The notes under the pieces were generated by a model, which saw nothing but the letters and a program-made list of their open reading frames with translations, made no database searches and was not told where the DNA came from. Source: Micromonospora sp. KC723 (lineage in GTDB: Bacteria; Actinomycetota; Actinomycetes; Mycobacteriales; Micromonosporaceae). From it: 36,260 nt of DNA. The position numbers and the translations under genes are program-made. Of this stretch, positions 6,536-14,322 are shown piece after piece (within the stretch, counting starts at the first letter, position 1; each line of letters opens with the position of its first letter). The DNA is taken from the NCBI RefSeq assembly GCF_004348595.1, contig NZ_SMKD01000054.1, positions 1-36,260 of the forward strand, in the 5' to 3' direction.

Positions 6536-8293
6536 GTGCTGGAAGAGCTGCGCATCACCGGACTGGGCGTCATCGAGGACACCACGCTGCCGTTGACCGG
6601 CGGGATGAACGTCATCACCGGCGAGACCGGTGCCGGCAAGACGATGGTGGTGACCGGTCTCGGTCTCCTCTTCGGTGGCCGGGCCGACGCCGGGCGGGTC
6701 CGGGCCGAACCCGGGCGCGCGGTGGTCGAGGGGCGGTTGCGCCTGCACGGCAGGGTCGCCGACGCGGTGCACGCCCGGATCGTCGAGGCGGGCGGGGAGC
6801 CCGACGAGGACGGTTCGCTGCTGATGAGCCGTACGGTCACGGTGGAGGGTCGGTCCCGGGCCCACCTGGGTGGGCGGAGCATGCCGGTGGCCATGCTCGG
6901 TGAGGTCGGCGAGCAGGTGGTGGCCGTGCACGGCCAGTCCGACCAGCTGCGCCTGCTGCGGCCGGCCGAGCAGCGGGCCGCGCTGGACCGGTTCGCCGGC
7001 CCCGAGCACGAGAAGTTGCTCGACGCGCTGCGCGAGGTGTACACGCGGTGGCGGAACGTGGTCGACGACCTGGCCGACCGGCGGCGCAACGCCCGCGCCC
7101 GACACCAGGAGGCCGACCTGCTGCGGTTGGGTCTCGACGAGATCACCCGGGTCGATCCACAGCCGGGCGAGGACGACGAGCTGAAGGCCGAGGCGCAGCG
7201 GTTGGAGCACGCCGAGGGGTTGCGCACGGCCGCCCAGCTGGCCCACCAGTGCGTCGCCGGCGGGGTGGAGGCCGCCGACGACACACCGGACGCGACGGCG
7301 CTGCTGGGCACGGCCCGGCGCACCCTGGAAGCGCAGGCCGGCACCGACCCGGTCCTCGGCGAGCTGGCGGGCCGGTTGGAGGAGGCGGCCACCCTGGTCG
7401 CCGACGTCTCCGCCGAGTTGTCGGCGTACCTCGCGGCGCTGGACGCCGACCCGGCCCGGTTGCAGGCCGTCTACGAACGGCGGGCCGCCCTGCGCGCGTT
7501 GACCCGCAAGTACGCCGACGACGTCGACGGGGTGGTGGCCTGGGCGGAACGGGCCCGCGCCCGACTGTCCGACCTGGACACCTCCGACGAGCTGCTCGAC
7601 GAGCTGGATCGGGAGGCGACCCGGCTCGCCGGTGAGGTGACCGACCTGGCCGGCCGGGTCTCGGCGTCGCGGCAGGAGGCGGCGACCCGGTTCGCCGACC
7701 AGGTCAGTGTGGAGCTGGCCGGGCTGGCCATGCCGCACGCCCGCATCGAGGTGGGCGTGGTGCCCCGGTCGGCGGGCAGGTCGGAGCCCACCCTGACGGT
7801 CAACGGAGCCGAGGTCGGCGTCGGGTCCGACGGCGTCGACGAGGTGGAGCTGCGGCTGTTGGCGCACCCCGGCGCGCCCTCGTTGCCGTTGCAGCGGGGC
7901 GCCTCCGGTGGCGAGCTGTCCCGGGTGATGCTCGCCATCGAGGTGGTCTTCGCCGGTTCCGGCGGGCCGCCCACGCTGGTCTTCGACGAGGTGGACGCCG
8001 GGGTCGGCGGCCAGGCGGCGGTGGAGATCGGCCGCCGGCTGTCCCGGCTGGCCCGCAGCCACCAGGTGCTCGTCGTCACCCACCTGCCGCAGGTCGCCGC
8101 GTTCGCCGACCGGCACCTGGTGGTGGCGAAGGACACCGGCGGCGCGGTGACCACCAGCGGGGTGCGGGTGGTGGAGGACACCGAGCGGGCCCGTGAGCTG
8201 GCCCGGATGCTCGCTGGTTTGCCCGACTCCGATCTGGGTATCGCCCATGCCGAGGAACTCCTGGCCGTGGCGGCCAGGGAAAGGCGTCCCTGA
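6536..8293 (+). CDS. recN: DNA repair protein RecN
   Basis: A 585-residue SMC-like ATPase for double-strand-break repair. Walker A is GETGAGKT (29-36). A long helical centre rich in Glu, Arg and Ala forms the coiled-coil arms. Near the C-terminus come the ABC signature ASGGELSR, Walker B LVFDEVDAGVGG and the H-loop VVTHLPQVAAFADRH. Length and N-terminus (MLEELRITGLGVI) match RecN. The start is a GTG without a visible ribosome-binding site (see the putative -10). A hairpin follows the gene at 8310-8343, separating it from steA. Confidence 0.97.
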   Translation: MLEELRITGLGVIEDTTLPLTGGMNVITGETGAGKTMVVTGLGLLFGGRADAGRVRAEPGRAVVEGRLRLHGRVADAVHARIVEAGGEPDEDGSLLMSRTVTVEGRSRAHLGGRSMPVAMLGEVGEQVVAVHGQSDQLRLLRPAEQRAALDRFAGPEHEKLLDALREVYTRWRNVVDDLADRRRNARARHQEADLLRLGLDEITRVDPQPGEDDELKAEAQRLEHAEGLRTAAQLAHQCVAGGVEAADDTPDATALLGTARRTLEAQAGTDPVLGELAGRLEEAATLVADVSAELSAYLAALDADPARLQAVYERRAALRALTRKYADDVDGVVAWAERARARLSDLDTSDELLDELDREATRLAGEVTDLAGRVSASRQEAATRFADQVSVELAGLAMPHARIEVGVVPRSAGRSEPTLTVNGAEVGVGSDGVDEVELRLLAHPGAPSLPLQRGASGGELSRVMLAIEVVFAGSGGPPTLVFDEVDAGVGGQAAVEIGRRLSRLARSHQVLVVTHLPQVAAFADRHLVVAKDTGGAVTTSGVRVVEDTERARELARMLAGLPDSDLGIAHAEELLAVAARERRP

Positions 8294-8309
8294 CCGGACT
8301 ATTGTGAGC

Positions 8310-8343
8310 GGAGGCACACCGGCCTGCGCTCTGGTGTGCTTCC
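8310..8343 (+). terminator. Hairpin after recN
   Basis: An 11-bp stem (ggaggcacacc 8310-8320, ggtgtgcttcc 8333-8343, one G-T wobble) with a 12-nt loop lies 16 nt after the recN stop. No T-run follows. It is a likely factor-independent terminator or processing site between recN and steA. Confidence 0.55.
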
Positions 8344-8364
8344 CTGGGTAGGCGGCCCTGCTCA

Positions 8365-8399
8365 GGCATGTCGCGACAGAAAACCCTGCCTCACATGCC
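8365..8399 (+). promoter_or_regulatory. Inverted repeat GGCATGT...ACATGCC upstream of steA
   Basis: Perfect 7-bp arms (8365-8371 and 8393-8399) with 21 nt between their ends frame the likely steA promoter region and end 12 nt before the steA ATG. The arm spacing of about two and a half helical turns would suit a dimeric regulator. No known regulator is suggested. Confidence 0.3.
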
Positions 8400-8411
8400 A
8401 GGATGGTCACG

Positions 8412-9590
8412 ATGCGTCTACCCACGTTGCGCCGGACCCGGCACGCGGAACCGGGCTCGATCCTCGGCACCGCGCGCCTGGACCGCCGTACGAAGCGGCT
8501 GGTCGGCCGGCTACGCCCCGGCGACATCGCGGTGATCGACCACGTCGACCTCGACCGGGTGGCCGCCGACTCCCTGGTCGCCGTCGGCGTCGCCGCCGTC
8601 CTCAACGCCAAGCCGTCGGTCTCCGGCCGCTACCCGAACCTCGGGCCCGAGGTGCTGGTGGGCGCCGGTATCCCGCTCCTGGACGACCTGGGTGAGGGGA
8701 TCTTCGAACGGGTCCGGGAGGGCGACACGGTCCGGATCGAGGGCAACACCGTGTACGTCGGCGACGAGCCGGTGGCACACGGCGAGCTCCAGGACGCCGA
8801 GACCGTGGCCAAGGCGATGGCCGACGCCCGGGAGGGACTGTCGGTCCAGTTGGAGGCGTTCGCCGCCAACACCATGGACTACCTCCGGCAGGAGCGCGAC
8901 CTGCTGCTGGACGGAGTGGGCGTACCGGACATCCAGACCCAGATCCATGGCCGGCACTGCCTGATCGTGGTCCGGGGTTACGACTACAAGGCCGACCTGG
9001 ACGTGCTGCGGCCGTACATCCGGGAGTTCAAGCCGGTGCTGGTCGGCGTGGACGGCGGGGCGGACGCGTTGGTCGAGGCCGGCTACACCCCTGACATCAT
9101 CATCGGGGACATGGACTCCGTCACCGACGACGTGCTGCGCTGCGGCGCCGAGGTGATCGTGCACGCGTACCCGGACGGGCGGGCCCCCGGCCTGGCCCGG
9201 GTCACCGGGCTCGGTGTGCCGGCGATCACCTTCCCGGCCGCCGCCACCAGCGAAGACCTGGCGATGCTGCTGGCCGACGAGAAAGGCGCCTCGCTGCTGG
9301 TCGCCGTCGGCACGCACGCCACGCTGGTGGAGTTCCTGGACAAGGGGCGCGGCGGCATGGCCTCCACCTTCCTCACCCGGCTCAAGGTCGGCGGCAAGCT
9401 GGTCGACGCCAAGGGCGTCAGCCGGCTCTACCGGCAGAGCATCTCCGGCTCGTCCCTGCTGCTGCTGGTTCTCTCGGCGGTCGCCGCGATGGCCTCCGCG
9501 GTGGCGGTCTCCACCGTCGGAAAGGCGTATTTGGGCGTGGTCTCCGAGTGGTGGGACAATTTTGTGTTCCAGCTCGGCCAGCTCTTCTAG
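8412..9590 (+). CDS. steA: SteA, cytokinesis/cell-envelope protein
   Basis: A 392-residue protein of the SteA (Rv1697) family, which works with SteB in corynebacterial cell separation. The middle carries a thiamin-pyrophosphokinase-like fold: LVGVDGGADALVEAG, then IIIGDMDSVTDD, keeping the acidic GDMDS motif. A hydrophobic segment near residues 350-372 (SGSSLLLLVLSAVAAMASAVA) anchors the C-terminus in the membrane. The ATG at 8412 is preferred because the cagg site is 9 nt away; it touches the in-frame ATG at 8403. Next comes the mctB/steB partner, 27 nt downstream. Whether the TPK-like domain binds a nucleotide or another ligand is not shown by the sequence. Confidence 0.9.
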   Translation: MRLPTLRRTRHAEPGSILGTARLDRRTKRLVGRLRPGDIAVIDHVDLDRVAADSLVAVGVAAVLNAKPSVSGRYPNLGPEVLVGAGIPLLDDLGEGIFERVREGDTVRIEGNTVYVGDEPVAHGELQDAETVAKAMADAREGLSVQLEAFAANTMDYLRQERDLLLDGVGVPDIQTQIHGRHCLIVVRGYDYKADLDVLRPYIREFKPVLVGVDGGADALVEAGYTPDIIIGDMDSVTDDVLRCGAEVIVHAYPDGRAPGLARVTGLGVPAITFPAAATSEDLAMLLADEKGASLLVAVGTHATLVEFLDKGRGGMASTFLTRLKVGGKLVDAKGVSRLYRQSISGSSLLLLVLSAVAAMASAVAVSTVGKAYLGVVSEWWDNFVFQLGQLF

Positions 9591-9617
9591 CTCCCGACCG
9601 ATCAAGAGGCTGCAAGC

Positions 9618-10556
9618 GTGATCAACTTCCGGTACCACGTGGTGTCCCTGACCGCGGTCTTCCTGGCGTTGGCCATCGGCCTGGTGGTCGGCACGGCCGC
9701 CCTCAACGGCCCGGTGGCCGACTCCCTCAAGGAGCGGGTCAACGGGCTGAGCAAGGACAACCAGCTGATGCGCCAGTCGGTCAACAGCATGCAGCGGGAG
9801 CTGGAGCTCGAGGAGGAGTTCGCCGCCCAGATGGCAGAGGTGTTCCTGCCGGGCAAGCTCGCCGGCAAGCGGGTGCTGCTGCTCTGCGCGCCGACCGGGC
9901 GGGACCACGCCGAGGGCGTGTTGAAGCTGCTGGAAACCGCCGGCGCCGACGTCACCGGCCGGGTCGACATCCAGGACAAGTTCATCAACCCGGACAACAA
10001 CACCAACCTGATGGAGCTGGCGGTCACCGCCGCCCGCCCCACCGCGCCCGCGTCCGCGCTGCCCGGCAACGGCAACGGCGTGGAGACCTCCAGCGCCCTG
10101 CTGGCCACCGTGCTGCTCGACCGGCCCCAGGGCACTGCGGCGGTCACCGAGGTCGACCGGAGGGCGGTGCTGGCCGCGTACTCCAACGGCGGCTACCTGA
10201 CCGCCGAGAAGCAGATCACCGGGCCTGCCGAGGCCGTCGTGGTGGTCAGCGGGCAGCCCTACGTCGACAAGGACTCCGCCAAGAAGGACGAGTCGGTGGT
10301 GAAGATCGCCGAGCAGTTCGACCGCACCGGCGCGATCGTCGTCGCCGGCAACGGCTCCACCGGCGGCAACCTGGTGGCCATCGTCCGCGGCGACCCGGTG
10401 CTGACCCAGACCATCTCCACCGTCGACAACGCCAACACCGCGCAGGGACAGCTGGTCACCGTCCTCGCCCTGCTGCAGCAGCTCACCGAGAAGAAGGCCG
10501 GTCAGTACGGCGTCGGCGACAACGCCGCGGATCTCCTGCCTAGACTGCCCCAGTGA
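9618..10556 (+). CDS. steB: SteB/MctB-family membrane-anchored envelope protein
   Basis: A 312-residue protein with one N-terminal membrane segment (VVSLTAVFLALAIGLVVGTAAL, residues 8-29). A helical coiled-coil stretch follows (residues about 35-75, LKERVNGLSKDNQLMRQSVNSM), then an extracytoplasmic alpha/beta domain. This matches Rv1698 (MctB), described as a copper efflux-related outer membrane protein in mycobacteria and as SteB, the partner of SteA, in corynebacteria. No Met/Cys/His-rich copper motif stands out here, so the envelope role is favoured. The start is GTG 9618. The -10 for the next gene lies inside its 3' end. Confidence 0.88.
   Translation: MINFRYHVVSLTAVFLALAIGLVVGTAALNGPVADSLKERVNGLSKDNQLMRQSVNSMQRELELEEEFAAQMAEVFLPGKLAGKRVLLLCAPTGRDHAEGVLKLLETAGADVTGRVDIQDKFINPDNNTNLMELAVTAARPTAPASALPGNGNGVETSSALLATVLLDRPQGTAAVTEVDRRAVLAAYSNGGYLTAEKQITGPAEAVVVVSGQPYVDKDSAKKDESVVKIAEQFDRTGAIVVAGNGSTGGNLVAIVRGDPVLTQTISTVDNANTAQGQLVTVLALLQQLTEKKAGQYGVGDNAADLLPRLPQ
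10541..10546 (+). promoter_or_regulatory. Possible -10 (TAGACT) for the envelope operon
   Basis: TAGACT sits inside the last codons of the SteB/MctB gene, in the 12-nt context gcctagactgcc that recurs exactly in front of ald (19,482-19,493). It is 68 nt before the phosphotransferase start and could give the following four genes their own transcript. No good -35 is seen. Confidence 0.35.
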
Positions 10557-10614
10557 GCGAACGACGTACCCCGGTGACCGGAAACCCACCGCACGCGCCG
10601 ACCGGAGGTGCCGC

Positions 10615-11481
10615 GTGAGCATGATCGGCCGACTGCTGGTCGCCGCCGCCGGCGCCGCCGCCGCCCGGTACGCGCTGCGGGAGATCCGTACCGCGCCGGC
10701 CGGGCCGGCGCTGGAACGGACGAACTTCCGTGGCCGTACCGTCACCCTGGCCGCCGGCCCGGCCCTCGCCGTCGGCGCGGCCGGCGCCGGGGCGCTCGGC
10801 GCGTCCAGCGGCCCCGCCGGTGCCGCCGCCCTGGTCGCTGGGCTGGGGTCGGGCGCGGTCGGCCTCTACGACGACGTGGTCGGCGCCCGCCCGGAGCAGA
10901 AGGCCGCCAAGGGGTTCACCGGCCACCTCGCCGCGCTGCGGGAGGGGCGGGTCACCGCCGGCACGGTGAAGGTGGTGGGCGTGGGGGCCGCCGGGCTCGG
11001 CGCGGCGGCGCTGCTCGCCGCCGACCCCCGGGTCGCCGGGCACCGGCGCCGGCAGCGGCAGGGCGTTCTCGGCCGGACGGTGGACGTGCTGCTCGGCGCC
11101 GGCGTGGTGGCGGGCACGGCGAACCTGCTCAACCTGCTCGACCTGCGCCCCGGACGGGCGCTCAAGTCCGGTCTGCTGCTCGGCGCCCCGCTGGCCGGTG
11201 GCCCGCACGGCGGCATCGCCGCCGGGGCCGTCGGCGCGGCGTCCGGGCTGCTCGGCGCGGACCTCGACGAGCAGGTGATGATCGGCGACAGCGGCGCCAA
11301 CGCCCTCGGCGCGGTGCTCGGCGTGGCCCTGGCCGCCCGTACCGGGCCGGTCGGCCGGGCCGGCATCCTCGCCGTGCTCGCCGGGCTCACCGCCGCCAGC
11401 GAGAAGGTCAGCTTCACGGCCGTCATCCAGCGCACCCCCGGCCTGCGCGAGCTGGACGAGCTGGGTCGGCGATCCGACTGA
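10615..11481 (+). CDS. MraY/WecA-like polyprenyl-phosphate sugar-1-P transferase
   Basis: A 288-residue multi-spanning membrane protein of the MraY/WecA (GT4 phosphotransferase) type. Visible family motifs are GLYDDVVG (aspartates 86 and 87), KGFTGHLAALREGRVTAGTVK (99-119, cytoplasmic loop), NLLNLLDLRPGRALK (Asn170, Asn173, Asp176) and MIGDSGANALGAVLG (Asp225, matching the GDxGS motif). It is shorter than MraY (about 360), and the MraY HHH motif is absent, so the soluble substrate is unlikely to be UDP-MurNAc-pentapeptide. The start is a GTG 6 nt after a perfect ggagg. It runs almost directly into the MurJ gene, which suggests one pathway: load a sugar on a lipid carrier, extend it, flip it. 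Confidence 0.8.
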   Translation: MSMIGRLLVAAAGAAAARYALREIRTAPAGPALERTNFRGRTVTLAAGPALAVGAAGAGALGASSGPAGAAALVAGLGSGAVGLYDDVVGARPEQKAAKGFTGHLAALREGRVTAGTVKVVGVGAAGLGAAALLAADPRVAGHRRRQRQGVLGRTVDVLLGAGVVAGTANLLNLLDLRPGRALKSGLLLGAPLAGGPHGGIAAGAVGAASGLLGADLDEQVMIGDSGANALGAVLGVALAARTGPVGRAGILAVLAGLTAASEKVSFTAVIQRTPGLRELDELGRRSD

Positions 11482-11482
11482 C

Positions 11483-13159
11483 GTGACCAAACCGGCACCC
11501 CTCGCCGGCGCCGGCCGCGTGGCCGGAGCGGCCGCCCTCATCGCCGTCCTCACCGTGGTGGCCCGTCTCGCCGGCTTCGGCCGCACCGCCGTGTTCAGCT
11601 GGGTCGTCGAACGCAGCGACCTCGGCGGCATGTACGTCGTCGCGAACACCGTCCCCAACATCATCTTCGAGATCGTGGCCGGCGGGGCGCTGGCCAGCCT
11701 GGTCGTACCGTTGCTGGCCGGCCCGGTCGAGGCGGATGACCGGCGGGCGGTGACCACCATCACCGGGGCGCTGCTGACCTGGACGCTGACCCTGCTGGTG
11801 CCACTCGCGGCGCTGGTCGCGCTGTTCGCGGACCCGATCGTCGGGCTGATCAGCGAGGCCCGCTCACCGGCCGAACTCGCCGCCGGCGCCCGGATGCTGC
11901 GGGTGTTCGCCCCCCAACTGCCGCTCTACGGCGTCGGCATCGTGCTGACCGGCGTGCTCCAGGCGCACCGGCGCTTCGCCTGGCCGGTGATCGCGCCGCT
12001 GCTGTCCAGCCTCACCGTCGTCGTGGTGTACCTGGTCTTCGGCGCGGCCGAGGGGCGGGCCGCCAGCATCGCCGAGGTGAGTCGCGGCGGCGAACTGATC
12101 CTCTCCGGCGGTACCACCCTCGGTGTGGTGGCGCTGTCGCTGTCACTGCTGATCCCGTTGCGCCGGCTGGGGCTGCGGCCCCGTCCCGGGTACCGGTTCC
12201 CGGCCGAGGCCCGGGCGAAGGTCGGCGGACTGGCGGCGGCAGGCGTCGTCACCGTCACCGCCCAGCAGCTCGCGCTCGTCGTCATCCTCAACCGGGTCTC
12301 CGGCGGACCCACCGGTTCCCCGCAGGTCTACAACCTGGCGCAGACCATGTACCTGTTGCCCTGGGCGGTGCTCGCGGTGCCGCTCGCCGTCGCCGCGTAC
12401 CCGGCCCTGGCCACGTCCGCCACGGGCGGCGACGAGGCGGGCTACCGGCGAACCCTGGCCCCGGCGGTGCGCAGTGTGCTCCTGCTCAGCTTCCTGGGCA
12501 CGGCGGCGCTGGTCGGCACCGCCGAGGCGGTCGGGTCGTTCTTCCCGCTGGGCGCGGCGGAGACCGCGGCCGGCATCATCGGGTTCGCCCCCGGGCTGGT
12601 CGGCTACGGGCTCTTCGCGGTGCTCTCGCGCGCGCTCTACGCCCGCGGCGCCACCCGGGTCGCCACCGTCGCCATCACCGTCGGTTGGCTCGCCGTGCCG
12701 CTGGCGTCGGTGCCGCTGGCCGCGCTGCTGCCGCGGGCGGACCGGGTGCTGGCCGTCACCCTGGCCAACTCCCTCGGCATGCTGCTCCTCGGCGGGTTGC
12801 TGCTGGCCGCGGTCGCGCGGGCCGCCGGCCGGTCCGCGCTGGCCGGGGCGGGCCGGGCCGCCGCCGCCGGGCTGGCCGGCGCCGCGCTCGCCGCCCCTGC
12901 CGGATGGTGCGCCGCCCGGTGGCTCGCCGGCGACGGCACCCCGACGACATCGCAGGCGCTCGCGCAGGGCATGCTGTCCGGGGTCGTGGTGGGAACGGTG
13001 TTCCTCGCCGTGGCCTGGCTGACCGACCGGCCCGACGTGCAGCCGCTGACCGCCGGGGTGCTGCGCCGGCTCGGCGTCCGGCACCGGCACACCCCACCCG
13101 GTCCGCCGGACGGCAGCTCTCCGGAACGGGGCGACGGGAAGGAGACGGTGTCCCCATGA
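11483..13159 (+). CDS. MurJ/MviN-family lipid flippase
   Basis: A 558-residue protein with about 14 hydrophobic segments and a short Arg/Lys-rich cytoplasmic tail. The N-terminal segment AALIAVLTVVARLAGFGRTAVFSW, with FGR in the first loop, and the internal PQLPLYGVGIVLTGVLQAHRRFAWP segment fit the MATE/MOP-type MurJ fold. MurJ flips lipid II. As actinobacteria usually carry another MurJ beside the parB/trxB region near oriC, this copy may move a different lipid-linked sugar. It starts 2 nt after the phosphotransferase stop, and its own stop overlaps the next ATG (ATGA). Confidence 0.88.
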   Translation: MTKPAPLAGAGRVAGAAALIAVLTVVARLAGFGRTAVFSWVVERSDLGGMYVVANTVPNIIFEIVAGGALASLVVPLLAGPVEADDRRAVTTITGALLTWTLTLLVPLAALVALFADPIVGLISEARSPAELAAGARMLRVFAPQLPLYGVGIVLTGVLQAHRRFAWPVIAPLLSSLTVVVVYLVFGAAEGRAASIAEVSRGGELILSGGTTLGVVALSLSLLIPLRRLGLRPRPGYRFPAEARAKVGGLAAAGVVTVTAQQLALVVILNRVSGGPTGSPQVYNLAQTMYLLPWAVLAVPLAVAAYPALATSATGGDEAGYRRTLAPAVRSVLLLSFLGTAALVGTAEAVGSFFPLGAAETAAGIIGFAPGLVGYGLFAVLSRALYARGATRVATVAITVGWLAVPLASVPLAALLPRADRVLAVTLANSLGMLLLGGLLLAAVARAAGRSALAGAGRAAAAGLAGAALAAPAGWCAARWLAGDGTPTTSQALAQGMLSGVVVGTVFLAVAWLTDRPDVQPLTAGVLRRLGVRHRHTPPGPPDGSSPERGDGKETVSP

Positions 13160-14322
13160 CCGACGCGACCTCGCCAGCCCGCTGGTCGGGCACGGTGGTC
13201 CTGCTGCTCGCCTCGAGCACCGGCGGGGTGGGGCAGCACGTGCGTTCGGTGGCCCGCGGCCTCACCGCCGCCGGGGCCCGCGTGCTGGTTTGCGGGCCCG
13301 CCGCCACCCAGGACCAGTTCGACTTCACCGGCGTCGGGGCCCGTTTCACGCCGGTGGAGATCCCGGCGAGCCCCACCCCCGCGGACGCCCGGGCCGTCGC
13401 CGCCCTGCGCCGGGCCCTGGCCGCCGAGACCGTCCAGGTGGTGCACGCCCACGGGCTGCGCGCCGGGCTGGTCGCCACGCTCGCCCGACCCGCCGCACCG
13501 GTGGTCGTCACCTGGCACAACGCGGTGCTCGCCGGAGGGCTGCGGGGGAAGTTGTCCCGGCTCGCCGAGCGGGTCGTCGCCCGGTCCGTCCGGGTGGCGC
13601 TGGGCGCCTCCACCGACCTGGTGGAGCGGGCCGCCGTGCTCGGCGCCGCCGACGCCCGGTTCGCTCCGGTCGCCGCGCCACCGCTGCCCGCGCCGCGCCG
13701 TCGCCGCGCCGCCGTCCGGGCCGAGTTCGGCGTCGCCGCCGACCAGCCGCTGATCATCTCCGTCGGTCGGCTGCACCCGCAGAAACGGTACGACGTGCTG
13801 ATCGACGCGGCAGCCCGGTGGCGGGGCCGGATCCCACCCCCGGTCGTCGTGGTCGCCGGCAGCGGACCGGCCTACCTGCAACTGGCCGCCCGGATCTCCG
13901 CCGCCCGGGCGCCGGTGACGCTGCTCGGCCACCGCACCGACGTGGGCGACCTGCTTGCCGGCGCCGACGTGGCGGTGGTGACCAGTGACTGGGAGGCCCG
14001 GCAGCTCTTCGCGCAGGAGGCGTTGCGGGCCGGCGTACCGCTGGTGGCGACCGCCGTGGGCGGGCTGCCGGAACTGGTCGGCGACGCCGCGCTGCTGGTA
14101 CCGCCCGGCGACGTCGACGCGGTGGACGCGGCGGTGGGTTGCCTGCTCGACGACGCCAGCCTCCGCGCCGACCTGGCCCGGCGCGGCACCGAACGGGCCG
14201 CCACCTGGCCGGACGAGGAGGACACCGTCGCCGCCCTGGTCGCCCTCTACGCGGAGGTGGCCCCCGAGCACGCGGGGCCGGCCACCCCCGACGCGGACAC
14301 CCCGTCGACGGGACGCCGGTGA
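13156..14322 (+). CDS. GT4-family glycosyltransferase
   Basis: A 388-residue GT-B fold glycosyltransferase. The N-terminal domain opens with LLLASSTGGVGQHVRSVARGL, the Gly-rich acceptor-site loop of GT4 enzymes, and has the VVHAHGLRAGL segment. The C-terminal domain has ISVGRLHPQKRYDVLIDA (the Arg/Lys nucleotide-phosphate site) and the E-x7-E region (SDWEARQLFAQEALRAGVPLVAT). There is no signal peptide, so it acts on the cytoplasmic face. It is coupled to MurJ by an ATGA overlap. The sugar and acceptor are not predictable; the context suggests a lipid-linked intermediate made by the upstream phosphotransferase. Confidence 0.9.
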   Translation: MTDATSPARWSGTVVLLLASSTGGVGQHVRSVARGLTAAGARVLVCGPAATQDQFDFTGVGARFTPVEIPASPTPADARAVAALRRALAAETVQVVHAHGLRAGLVATLARPAAPVVVTWHNAVLAGGLRGKLSRLAERVVARSVRVALGASTDLVERAAVLGAADARFAPVAAPPLPAPRRRRAAVRAEFGVAADQPLIISVGRLHPQKRYDVLIDAAARWRGRIPPPVVVVAGSGPAYLQLAARISAARAPVTLLGHRTDVGDLLAGADVAVVTSDWEARQLFAQEALRAGVPLVATAVGGLPELVGDAALLVPPGDVDAVDAAVGCLLDDASLRADLARRGTERAATWPDEEDTVAALVALYAEVAPEHAGPATPDADTPSTGRR

